DNA of 8,808 bases from an uncultured Eggerthellaceae bacterium (lineage in GTDB: Bacteria > Actinomycetota > Coriobacteriia > Coriobacteriales > Eggerthellaceae): positions 1 through 8,808 of the forward strand of contig CAJTML010000089.1 in assembly GCA_910577495.1 (NCBI GenBank), in the 5' to 3' direction. The notes beneath the pieces are model-generated. The model was not told the DNA's origin. It worked only from the letters and a program-made list of their open reading frames with translations, and ran no database searches. Both the position numbers and the translations under genes were made by a program. Each line of letters opens with the position of its first letter. The stretch's first letter is position 1. Below are positions 1-6,181 of this stretch, in pieces.

Positions 1-1289
1 GTAGAGCCACCTGCATGGCCACCGCCAATGCCGCAGCCTGCACCATTTTGACCCCACGTATCATCACCGGCAGGACCGTTAGCGCGCGTAGTAATCACAC
101 CACCATTGAAGGTCATGTGACCTGAGTTCTCAATAGGACCGCCACCAATAGCAGCAGAACGAATGCCACCAAACGCATTCAAAATACCCGCGTTGCGGCT
201 CTCAAGATTAGAGAGCGAAGACTCAAGATCTTTACCTACACCAGTTGAGGTAGTCTGAATGCCATCGCGATTGATGTAGACCGTATTCGCGGGAATAATG
301 CCATCCTTTGGCGTGATGGGATTGCCATTAATGTCAACGTTGCGAACCGCGTCATCGATAGTGAGCACTGAACCCTCACCGCAGCGCAGGGCTGGGAATT
401 GATAGGAAATATGAGTGCTTCCCGATGAAACTGACGCAAAATAATTGCTGGTCAACGTATTGGTCGTACCATCTGCAAGCGTCAGATGTACCGTTGTTTT
501 ATCGGTTACCTCATCTCCGGTAATCTCAGTCGTCAAATTGCCACTCTTATGGGAATTGGTCACCATGTTGAAGGGCATGTAGCTCGTGATATTTACACCT
601 TCAAAGGTAATATCAGCTTTAACACCCGCCTCTACCCGAATGGAGGTGCCTACGGCAGTAGCTACGCCATTGGTGTTTTTGATGCGATACGTACCGTCTT
701 TTTTAATCACGATAGAAGGAATAGTGGTAGAAAGACTTCCACCAACAGGAAGGTTTCGTCCGTTGTCGTAATAGGTGGTGTCAGACTCGGTTTGTCCACG
801 GCCCACCGACGTGCTCACCACGTTTTCAAGCGCATAGTCAACACCGGGTGTACCGCCCGCAATGGACAAGCCACTATAGTCAGTGTAACCATCAGCATCA
901 GCTTGCGGAGCTGGCGTATCCGTATCCGTTTGTGCTGCAAGCTCTACTGCCGTTACCTGCGCCAAGTTTGACAGGGGCGTTTGCGGTGTCACTCCCGCCT
1001 CAGACGTTGTGGCGCCCGCTTCCGGCTCTACCGCAACCTCGACATGCTCGGTCTCCAGTTCCACCACATCTGTAGCCTCGTCAGCAACAGCCTCGTCAGC
1101 CGCAGTCTCATCCTGTGCTTGGCCGCCATCCAGCTGCACGTCAGCAGCAAGCTGCGTTTGCTCAGGCGCGCTGGTCTGCTCTTCGCCATATGCCAAAAGT
1201 CCGACGTTTGGCATCATGAGCCCGCACGCCAAAACAACGGCAAGCAAACTTCGTGTGATTGCTCTTGTTTTCGTTGATTGAGCCTTCAT
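1..1289 (-). CDS. Large secreted surface protein with glycine-rich IGGG repeats (C-terminus beyond window)
   Basis: The frame is open from an ATG at 1289-1287 to the left edge with no stop: 429 complete codons, the rest missing. A GAGGAG Shine-Dalgarno lies 7 nt upstream. Residues 1-13 are basic, about 14-33 are hydrophobic, and a Sec cleavage after Ala-Tyr-Gly (33-35) is plausible. A VLAC at 19-22 resembles a lipobox, but hydrophobic residues continue beyond it, so lipidation is doubtful. About 36-130 is an acidic, Ala/Glu/Thr/Val-rich linker. A domain follows with AGGTPGVDY (about 143-151), a GVNIT motif (near 231) and LADGTTNTL (about 268-276). Then IGGG occurs at 381-384 and again at 421-424, a 40-residue period. 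This style (GVNI, LADGTTNTL, GIGGG) is familiar to me from large surface proteins of Firmicutes and Coriobacteria annotated as carbohydrate-binding or beta-helix-like. Adhesion or glycan binding is inferred. It has its own promoter and looks lower in GC than the cluster. Confidence 0.85.
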   Translation of the reverse strand, partial: MKAQSTKTRAITRSLLAVVLACGLMMPNVGLLAYGEEQTSAPEQTQLAADVQLDGGQAQDETAADEAVADEATDVVELETEHVEVAVEPEAGATTSEAGVTPQTPLSNLAQVTAVELAAQTDTDTPAPQADADGYTDYSGLSIAGGTPGVDYALENVVSTSVGRGQTESDTTYYDNGRNLPVGGSLSTTIPSIVIKKDGTYRIKNTNGVATAVGTSIRVEAGVKADITFEGVNITSYMPFNMVTNSHKSGNLTTEITGDEVTDKTTVHLTLADGTTNTLTSNYFASVSSGSTHISYQFPALRCGEGSVLTIDDAVRNVDINGNPITPKDGIIPANTVYINRDGIQTTSTGVGKDLESSLSNLESRNAGILNAFGGIRSAAIGGGPIENSGHMTFNGGVITTRANGPAGDDTWGQNGAGCGIGGGHAGGS

Positions 1290-1296
1290 GTATCTA

Positions 1297-1302
1297 CTCC
1301 TC
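1297..1302 (-). promoter_or_regulatory. Shine-Dalgarno of the surface-protein gene
   Basis: GAGGAG on the minus strand lies 7 nt before the ATG at 1289. Together with the signal peptide that begins exactly there, it fixes the start of the open-ended surface-protein gene. Confidence 0.8.
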
Positions 1303-1308
1303 ATTTCC

Positions 1309-1323
1309 GTGAAACGTTTTCAC
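1309..1323. repeat. 15-bp inverted repeat just upstream of the surface-gene Shine-Dalgarno
   Basis: On the minus strand the arms GTGAAA and TTTCAC flank a 3-nt centre ACG. The repeat lies 6 nt upstream of the GAGGAG ribosome site, inside the predicted 5' leader. As DNA it vaguely resembles LacI/CcpA-type operators, which also have a central CG and TGAAA arms, but its odd spacing does not fit the usual even symmetry. As RNA it could form a 6-bp, 3-nt-loop hairpin next to the ribosome site. Which of these, if either, is real cannot be told from sequence. Confidence 0.4.
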
Positions 1324-1370
1324 CTCATCTATGTGGCGAACGAACACCGCAGGTCGTATAACGCGGATAA

Positions 1371-1401
1371 GGCTCTAGTAACCTCATTTTGTTACAGAGC
1401 C
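1371..1401 (-). other. Hairpin in the 5' leader of the surface-protein gene
   Basis: In the minus-strand transcript GGCTCT-GTAAC pairs with GTTAC-T-AGAGCC: 11 base pairs with one bulged T and an 8-nt loop. It is about 30 nt downstream of the predicted -10 box and about 80 nt upstream of the ATG. What follows is TTATCC rather than a U-tract, so it is not a convincing terminator. It may stabilise the mRNA, act as an attenuator-like element, or be a protein-binding site. I recognise no known riboswitch class here. Confidence 0.5.
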
Positions 1402-1429
1402 ATTGTTCAATCGTTGCCAAATTTACAAC

Positions 1430-1458
1430 ATTATACGTTTGCTCACGGGATCGCTCAA
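1430..1458 (-). promoter_or_regulatory. Sigma-70-type promoter of the surface-protein gene
   Basis: A perfect -10 box TATAAT (1435-1430) and a -35-like TTGAGC (1458-1453, four of six matches to TTGACA) are separated by exactly 17 nt on the minus strand. Initiation would be near 1423, giving a leader of roughly 134 nt before the ATG at 1289. It lies downstream of the divIVA terminator, so the surface gene appears to be transcribed separately from the division cluster. Confidence 0.75.
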
Positions 1459-1485
1459 GGCTTCAGCGAAATTATTTACCGCAAA

Positions 1486-1507
1486 TTGGTGCCTTTATCA
1501 GCACCAA
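1486..1507. repeat. 7-bp inverted repeat between the divIVA terminator and the surface-gene promoter
   Basis: Perfect arms TTGGTGC and GCACCAA surround an 8-nt centre. In the minus-strand direction only three Ts follow, so as a terminator it would be weak and at most a backup to the one at 1550-1578. It sits about 28 bp upstream of the -35 box at 1453-1458, a position also compatible with an activator or repressor site. Confidence 0.4.
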
Positions 1508-1549
1508 CGGTCTCTATTCACTATGCGAACTAGTCATAATTTCGGACAC

Positions 1550-1578
1550 AAAAAAAGAGCCGACACACGGCCGGCTCT
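1550..1578 (-). terminator. Rho-independent terminator after divIVA
   Basis: On the minus strand AGAGCCG (1578-1572) pairs perfectly with CGGCTCT (1562-1556) across a 9-nt loop, and a run of seven Ts (1556-1550) begins at the last base of the stem. It starts about 31 nt after the divIVA stop codon. This is a textbook intrinsic terminator and marks the end of the division-cluster transcript. Confidence 0.92.
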
Positions 1579-1609
1579 CAAGTATTAGCACGATAAGCGC
1601 TTTGAGACG

Positions 1610-2395
1610 TTAGTCAATCTCTTCGAACTCAAAGTCATCGTCAGCGTCGCCAAAACCAGAGAGGTCTTTCTCAACGCTTGACGGCACCACCGTAGCAGCT
1701 GCAGCTACAGCACCCGTTGATGAAATAGGCGTGGTGTAGCTTGCGACGGTTGCCTCTACCTCCTCCATGGGAGCCTGTGACCAAGAAGCAGCATGGCTGC
1801 CTGCTTTAACCGTAGATGACGTGTAGTTTCCAAGCTCTGCCGGGGCAGTTTCGCCAATTTCTGCAAGCTTGCGCGTTGCATCACCAATGAAGTCCGTGAG
1901 CAGGTCTTTGTATGCCTCACGAGCATCTTCACGGTCATCTTCCAGCTTCTTGATAGCGTCAAGTACCTTCTGTTTGTCCGCCTCAGCCTTGTCAACAATG
2001 CGACGAGCCTCATCCTCTGCTTCCTTGATGGTGGTAGCAGCGCGAACGTTTGCGTTGGAGATGATCTCATCAGCTGAACGCTGAGCGATGATGAGCGCCT
2101 GCGCAATAGCATTGTCGTCAGCCTTCTTGGCCTCAAGCTGGCTCTCAAGATCAGCAATGCGCGCATCTTTTTCGGTCATCAGTTCACCATCTGAGGTGGC
2201 CTGTGCGCTTGCCGGACGATCAAAGCCGTCAAACTTGCTCTCATCAAGCTTGCCCTGCAGATAGACGATTTCGTTATTCAGACCATCAATTTCGTCTGCC
2301 ACGTGCTCCAGGAATACGTCAACCTCGTCAACGTCGTATCCTTTGCGGTCAATGGAAAAGCTTTGGTTGTGAATTTCTTCTGACGTGATAGCCAT
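1610..2395 (-). CDS. divIVA: DivIVA (Wag31-like) polar and septal coiled-coil protein
   Basis: DivIVA proteins bind negatively curved membrane at septa and poles and recruit division or growth factors. In actinobacteria they often direct polar wall synthesis. The 261-residue product opens with the family signature, IHNQSF at 8-13 and KGYDVDEVDVFL at 18-29. Heptad-rich, charged coiled coil covers about 28-58 and 76-180, then an Ala/Ser/Thr-rich linker leads to a very acidic C-terminus (ten acidic residues within 242-261). The membrane-inserting Phe17-Arg18 pair of the Bacillus protein is replaced by Arg17-Lys18, so docking may be more electrostatic. A modest AAGGG Shine-Dalgarno lies 7 nt before the ATG. 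It is last in the cluster, 44 nt after yggT, and followed by a strong terminator. I found no convincing promoter of its own. Confidence 0.95.
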   Translation of the reverse strand: MAITSEEIHNQSFSIDRKGYDVDEVDVFLEHVADEIDGLNNEIVYLQGKLDESKFDGFDRPASAQATSDGELMTEKDARIADLESQLEAKKADDNAIAQALIIAQRSADEIISNANVRAATTIKEAEDEARRIVDKAEADKQKVLDAIKKLEDDREDAREAYKDLLTDFIGDATRKLAEIGETAPAELGNYTSSTVKAGSHAASWSQAPMEEVEATVASYTTPISSTGAVAAAATVVPSSVEKDLSGFGDADDDFEFEEID

Positions 2396-2439
2396 CTGTA
2401 TTCCCTTCGTCTTAACTCAACGTGGCCGTATGTACACAC

Positions 2440-2694
2440 TTACAGTAAGTTTACCAGCAAACGTGACCCCAATTGTAGTACAAGCAGCGCAATAATGGGG
2501 GTAACGTCCACCATACCTCCAATTGGAGGCAATAATTTCTTGAAAAGGTTCAAGTACGGATCACACAACCGCGACAAAACACGGTTGATATCCGCCAAAA
2601 GCCCGCGATCCGTGGGAAACCACGACAGCAAGACATACACAAAGATGATCATGCTATACGCATCAGCGAGCGAAATAATCAAACGACTTAACAT
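2440..2694 (-). CDS. yggT: YggT/YlmG family small membrane protein
   Basis: The 84-residue protein has two hydrophobic segments, about 5-25 (ending in SWFP) and 64-83. They flank the family's conserved stretch DPYLNLFKKLLPPIGG (about 45-60), which runs into VTPIIALL. Length and layout match YggT (YlmG), an inner-membrane family encoded beside sepF and divIVA in Gram-positives and linked to division, nucleoid distribution or osmotic tolerance without a settled biochemical role. The ATG lies inside the last codons of proC (7-nt overlap), and a strong AAAGGAG sits 8 nt upstream within proC. Translation is therefore probably coupled to proC. No ylmH-type RNA-binding gene lies between it and divIVA, unlike in Bacillus. 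Confidence 0.92.
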   Translation of the reverse strand: MLSRLIISLADAYSMIIFVYVLLSWFPTDRGLLADINRVLSRLCDPYLNLFKKLLPPIGGMVDVTPIIALLVLQLGSRLLVNLL

Positions 2695-3548
2695 GCAGAA
2701 AGCTCCTTTGAGCGACGGGCAGCAGCAGAAACGCCCGCTTCGAATACGTGATTAAAACCAGCCGCATACATGGCATCAAGCGCGGCAAGCGTGGTGCCAC
2801 CTGGAGAGCAAACTGCCACACGACACGTCTCAGGACTCTGTCCGGTCTCAAGCATTAGTGACGCCGTGCCAAACACCGTTTGCAGCGCCAAGTCCTCTGC
2901 CACCTGGGCATCCAGTCCAAGCTGAGCACCCGCATCACGCAGCGCCTCAACCATGGCAGCCACGTATGCCGGCCCTGAACCACTGACAGCACAAACCGCA
3001 TCCATATCGGCTTCATCCACCACGCGCGCAACGCCAAGCGCGCCAAACAGATCGCGCACCAGCGCCACTTCGTCTGCATCTGCACAGCTTCCGCCGCACA
3101 CACCCGATGCGCCCTTACCCACCATAAGCGGTGTATTCGGCATAACACGCACCAAGTGAGCGCCGCCCGGAAGTGCTTCTTCCAAACGCTCAGTGGTCAA
3201 ACCAGCTGCAATAGAGACAAACAGCGCGTTGGCGAATTCAGGTTTGTCCTGAATGGTTGCCAGCATATCCATCATAACCTGCGGCTTTACCGCCAACACC
3301 ACCACATCAGCTTCCGCAGATACTTCACGAGCATCAGCAAGACAGCTCACCTGATAGGTATCCTCAAGATACGCCCTGCGCTCTTCGCCCGGATCAACTA
3401 CGACAAAGCTTTCCGGCGAAAGCGCCGACAGCACGCCCTCGTTTTGTGCAAGCCAGCCACTCAAAATGGCCTCGCCCATTTTGCCGCCGCCGATGATCAC
3501 CACACGAGGTGCGGCTCCGTCTGTCTCAAACAACGCACGCTTCCCCAT
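2688..3548 (-). CDS. proC: Pyrroline-5-carboxylate reductase
   Basis: ProC reduces 1-pyrroline-5-carboxylate to L-proline with NAD(P)H, the last step of proline synthesis, in the cytoplasm. The 286-residue product has the Rossmann nucleotide loop GGGKMG (20-25), LAVKPQ (85-90), VMPNTP (135-140), the family signature AVSGSGPAYV (187-196) and SPGGTT (248-253). It is slightly longer than the roughly 270-residue norm because of a short N-terminal extension before the first beta strand. Its ATG overlaps the sepF stop codon in a TAATG arrangement, with GGGAG about 7 nt upstream, and its end overlaps yggT. ProC next to yggS and yggT is a recurrent neighbourhood in several phyla. Here sepF separates yggS from proC. 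Confidence 0.97.
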   Translation of the reverse strand: MGKRALFETDGAAPRVVIIGGGKMGEAILSGWLAQNEGVLSALSPESFVVVDPGEERRAYLEDTYQVSCLADAREVSAEADVVVLAVKPQVMMDMLATIQDKPEFANALFVSIAAGLTTERLEEALPGGAHLVRVMPNTPLMVGKGASGVCGGSCADADEVALVRDLFGALGVARVVDEADMDAVCAVSGSGPAYVAAMVEALRDAGAQLGLDAQVAEDLALQTVFGTASLMLETGQSPETCRVAVCSPGGTTLAALDAMYAAGFNHVFEAGVSAAARRSKELSAC

Positions 3549-4456
3549 TACAGCACTCCCTGGTTTTTCAGCGAGGTCAGCTCTGCTTGCGAAAGCGCGG
3601 CACCCTTGCTGATGGCGAACACCTTATCAGCAATGCACTCAACACTTGCATCCAGCGCACTAGAGGCGCCAAAGGAGAAGTCCAAAATGCGTTTTGCCAG
3701 CGTATCAGGCGTATTGCGAAGTGCTAACACCACCGCATCTCCCGCTTTGAGCGCTTTTGCGACACGCTCTGCTTCCGCGTAGCTTGCCGGCTTAATGACC
3801 GTCAGCGAACGCGTTGGCGTGTGCTTACCCGTAACAGATCCAGAATAAGCATCATAGGGGTCATAAGCGCGACTTTCAGATGCGCGCGACGAGGCCGAGG
3901 CGCTCTCAGTGGTGGGCGAAAAGAGCGAATTCAAGCTCTCGGAACGCTCTTGAGCAGCACCAAGCCCACTGGCTTGCGTGGCAGCGCTGGCTGCAGTTGC
4001 TGCACTAGCCGCACTGGCGGCGCTTGCTTGCGCGCGTGCATTCGGCGTTCCCGCATGTGCCGACACCGCCGGATCCACCATCGTGCGCTCAGACTGATAA
4101 CGCGACGAAGACGCGCTGCTGACATGTCGCGGCGGCAGCGGGTCGCGGTTTAAACTCTCAGGAATCTGCGTGCGTGCGCGCACATCTTCAATGGAAACCA
4201 AGCGCGGCGAAGAACCCTCACGGCGCGGTGCTGCATGAGCCGGGCGAATACTGGGATTTGAGTAGCGATCGTAGCTTTCGCGCACCGACGTGCGATCTCG
4301 ATAGCTCTCCTGTGCCTGATAGCTCGGACCATACTCAGCGAATTCATCATAGCCTTCGCCATACTCGTCATCAGCGGCGTCGTCAAAGTAGCTCTCTTCA
4401 ACAACATCCTCTTCAGCTTCGGCAAAACCAAGTTTAGATTTCAGTCCGTCGAACAT
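3548..4456 (-). CDS. sepF: SepF, membrane anchor of FtsZ, with a long low-complexity linker
   Basis: SepF tethers and bundles FtsZ filaments at the membrane and is the main FtsZ anchor in actinobacteria that lack FtsA. Residues 1-11 (MFDGLKSKLGF) form the short amphipathic membrane helix. The C-terminal SepF fold spans about 215-290, with LTVIKPASYAEAE, GDAVVLALRNTP and LDFSFGASSALDASVECI clearly recognisable. Between them lies a disordered region of roughly 200 residues. It is acidic and Tyr-rich at 12-50 (16 acidic and no basic residues within 9-52), then Arg/Ser-rich, then an Ala/Ser tract at about 143-163. At 302 residues the protein is about twice the Bacillus length (about 150). GGAG lies 6 nt before the ATG. 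It starts 115 nt after yggS and is coupled to proC. Confidence 0.95.
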   Translation of the reverse strand: MFDGLKSKLGFAEAEEDVVEESYFDDAADDEYGEGYDEFAEYGPSYQAQESYRDRTSVRESYDRYSNPSIRPAHAAPRREGSSPRLVSIEDVRARTQIPESLNRDPLPPRHVSSASSSRYQSERTMVDPAVSAHAGTPNARAQASAASAASAATAASAATQASGLGAAQERSESLNSLFSPTTESASASSRASESRAYDPYDAYSGSVTGKHTPTRSLTVIKPASYAEAERVAKALKAGDAVVLALRNTPDTLAKRILDFSFGASSALDASVECIADKVFAISKGAALSQAELTSLKNQGVL

Positions 4457-4518
4457 ACCGTGCTCCGATTTCTCTCATCGCGGCAACTCCATAAAGATTA
4501 CCTGCTCCGTTTTCTTTC

Positions 4519-4535
4519 CGACACCCAAAGTGTCG
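4519..4535. repeat. Hairpin in the yggS-sepF intergenic gap
   Basis: Perfect 6-bp arms CGACAC and GTGTCG with a 5-nt loop lie in the 115-nt gap. In the transcribed (minus) direction no T-run follows, so it is not a terminator for yggS. On the plus strand six Ts start five bases after the stem, but there is no plus-strand gene to terminate. It may be an RNA processing or stability element. I saw no convincing promoter in the gap. Confidence 0.4.
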
Positions 4536-4571
4536 CTGCGTTTTTTGGTCTTTAGAAGTAAGCGACCTCAC

Positions 4572-5279
4572 TCAAGCTTGCGTGTGCACCTCAGCAAAAT
4601 CCTCGGCGAACAGCGCACGACCGATGCGCACTATGGTAGCGCCTTGTGCCACCGCTTCGCGCCAGTCCTCGCTCATACCCATAGAAAGTTCATTGAAATA
4701 CTGGGCATTTGCTGGTTCCATGCCCGCTTTGAGCTCTTTTGCCAGCTGCGCTAATGCGGCGAAACAATCCCGCGCAATGTCAGCGTTACCCTGAGGCGCC
4801 ATGGTCATAAGCCCGCGCACGCGCACGTGCGGATAACCCGCACACACCTCAAGCATGGACGCAACCTCATCGGGTGCCAAGCCACTTTTGCTCTCTTCGC
4901 CCGACACGTTTACTTCCAACAACACGTCTTGCACCTTACCCAGCGCCGCTGCAGCCGCGTCAAACTTCGCCACATGGTGAGGCTGGTAGAGCGAATGCAC
5001 CAGCGTTGCATACTGCACGATCTCTTCGATCTTGCGCGATTGGATGTTACCGATAAAATGCCACGTCTGATCAGGCAGTTCGCGCGCTTTATCGGCCAGC
5101 ATATCGGGGCGGTTTTCGCCAAAATTGTGCGCACCAGCTGCCACCGCCGCTTCAATTTCGGGCAACCCGACCGTCTTTGAGACCGCCACAATATTGACCG
5201 CATGCGGGTCTCGGCCGTGTGCCACACAAATTGCCTCGCACTCAGCTTTTACCAATTCATAATGCTCGCGAAAAGACAC
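4572..5279 (-). CDS. yggS: YggS/PLPBP pyridoxal 5'-phosphate homeostasis protein
   Basis: YggS (YlmE, PROSC) proteins hold pyridoxal phosphate on a lysine in a single TIM-barrel domain. They have no known catalytic reaction and buffer B6 and amino-acid metabolism. The 235-residue product has the Schiff-base lysine K35 in IVAVSK, then FGENR (53-57), WHFIGNIQSRK (about 73-83), GLMTM and the C-terminal LSMGMSEDW and IVRIGRALF phosphate-binding stretch. I chose the GTG at 5279-5277: AAAGGAG lies 7 nt upstream, it begins one base after the pgeF stop, and it gives the normal family length. An upstream ATG in the same frame would add 38 residues of unlike sequence that overlap pgeF. Confidence 0.95.
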   Translation of the reverse strand: MSFREHYELVKAECEAICVAHGRDPHAVNIVAVSKTVGLPEIEAAVAAGAHNFGENRPDMLADKARELPDQTWHFIGNIQSRKIEEIVQYATLVHSLYQPHHVAKFDAAAAALGKVQDVLLEVNVSGEESKSGLAPDEVASMLEVCAGYPHVRVRGLMTMAPQGNADIARDCFAALAQLAKELKAGMEPANAQYFNELSMGMSEDWREAVAQGATIVRIGRALFAEDFAEVHTQA

Positions 5280-5280
5280 G

Positions 5281-6156
5281 TTATGACTCCTTTTTGTAAG
5301 CAATGGCGCCGTGTCTGCCACACACGCCATCTTCTGCGCGATACGAATAGTACGTATCAGTATGCTCTTTGGTACACGCGCACGCATCCACAATGCGTGC
5401 GGGATCCGCGCCCGCCTCTACCAGGCTTACGCGCAGTGCTTCAGTAAGGTTAACATGCCTGCTATCAGGTACGCACGACATGCCAAAGGTGTCGGCAAAC
5501 TGATGAGCAAGCTCTTCGCTTGTTTCAAAACAGGATGCGCAAATATGCGGTCCAATGTAGATATTGCACGCGCGCTTAAACGCCGCACTGTCGGCTGAGT
5601 CGGGAGCTTTGCCTGTTGTGGGGGCGAATGCAACATCCGCAAGCTCATTGAGTGCGGTAGGTGCAATGCGTGCCATAACGCCGCGCCATCCAGCGTGCAC
5701 CACAGCAAAGGTGCCAGTGGGTGCCACCAGAATCACCGGAACACAATCCGCAAAGCAGAGCAGCGCGCTCACATCCGCACACGTCACCACCACACCATCA
5801 GCGCCTTCAGTTGCCAGCGCTTGAGCGTGTGTGAGCGCTGACGGGTCAGCTGATGCTACGTCAACCAGGTTTGACCCGTGCACTTGGTTGGGCACAATCA
5901 TGTGCTCAGAAGGCGCTCCCAGCGCTTCAAGTATGCGCGCGCGGTTTTGCTGCACGCAGGCAAGACCATCACCCACATGTGCGCCGAGATTGAGCGATGC
6001 ATACGGCGCCTCGCTCACCCCTCCTGTGCGCGTGGTAAAAGCAATGCGGACGCCCGCCTGCTCAAAGAGCGCCTCATCAGTCAGCGCAGGAATACAACGC
6101 GCGCCAAAAAGGCGCGCGCGCAAGGTTGGATTTGGTAGCTGTTGTGTCACAGCCAT
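5281..6156 (-). CDS. pgeF: PgeF/YlmD (YfiH, DUF152) purine nucleosidase-like or peptidoglycan-editing enzyme
   Basis: This family was called multicopper polyphenol oxidase or laccase. Later work linked it to purine nucleoside phosphorylase or deaminase activity and, in E. coli, to keeping L-Ser out of peptidoglycan stems. The probable zinc triad is visible: H93 in NQVHG, C138 in FADCVPV and H154 in VVHAGWRG. IGPHICASCFE (201-211) and YYSYRAEDGVCGRHG (269-283) correspond to the conserved C-terminal motifs. At 291 residues it is a little longer than usual, partly through an insert around 176-196. The start is uncertain: ATG at 6156 is used, but a TTG at 6162 (two codons longer) has a weak GAGAG at better spacing. 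It begins 25 nt after ftsZ and ends one base before yggS. Confidence 0.93.
   Translation of the reverse strand: MAVTQQLPNPTLRARLFGARCIPALTDEALFEQAGVRIAFTTRTGGVSEAPYASLNLGAHVGDGLACVQQNRARILEALGAPSEHMIVPNQVHGSNLVDVASADPSALTHAQALATEGADGVVVTCADVSALLCFADCVPVILVAPTGTFAVVHAGWRGVMARIAPTALNELADVAFAPTTGKAPDSADSAAFKRACNIYIGPHICASCFETSEELAHQFADTFGMSCVPDSRHVNLTEALRVSLVEAGADPARIVDACACTKEHTDTYYSYRAEDGVCGRHGAIAYKKES
5287..5293 (-). promoter_or_regulatory. Shine-Dalgarno that sets the GTG start of yggS
   Basis: AAAGGAG on the minus strand lies inside the last codons of pgeF, 7 nt before the GTG at 5279. It decides the start of yggS and implies translational coupling with pgeF. Confidence 0.85.
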
Positions 6157-6181
6157 GGCCAAGATTCGCTCTCGGACCTGC

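Larger units (their letters stand above)
1290..1609. other. 320-nt intergenic region between divIVA and the surface-protein gene
   Basis: No coding sequence is supportable here. Reading in the minus direction it contains the divIVA terminator (1578-1550), an inverted repeat (1507-1486), a promoter (1458-1430), a leader hairpin (1401-1371), a second palindromic element (1323-1309) and the Shine-Dalgarno (1302-1297). Short plus-strand frames in it lack a ribosome site and recognisable protein features. Confidence 0.7.

Noticed and set aside
486..971. 161-codon plus-strand open frame opposite the surface gene
   Set aside because: The minus-strand frame has a signal peptide, ribosome site, promoter and recognisable domain style, and this one has none.
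2438..2450. 13-bp palindrome ACTTAC-A-GTAAGT over the yggT stop
   Set aside because: A 1-nt centre cannot form an RNA loop, the element is short and partly coding, and chance is sufficient to explain it.
3156..3782. 208-codon plus-strand open frame across proC and sepF
   Set aside because: It runs opposite two clear genes, crosses their boundary, has no ribosome site and resembles no protein. It is a reading-frame shadow.
4443..4485. Possible tiny leader reading frames before sepF
   Set aside because: One is 5 codons long and the other overlaps the sepF start out of frame. Neither has a well-placed ribosome site.
5280..5393. Upstream in-frame extension of yggS overlapping pgeF
   Set aside because: It has no family similarity. 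The GTG at 5279 has a strong ribosome site and abuts the pgeF stop.
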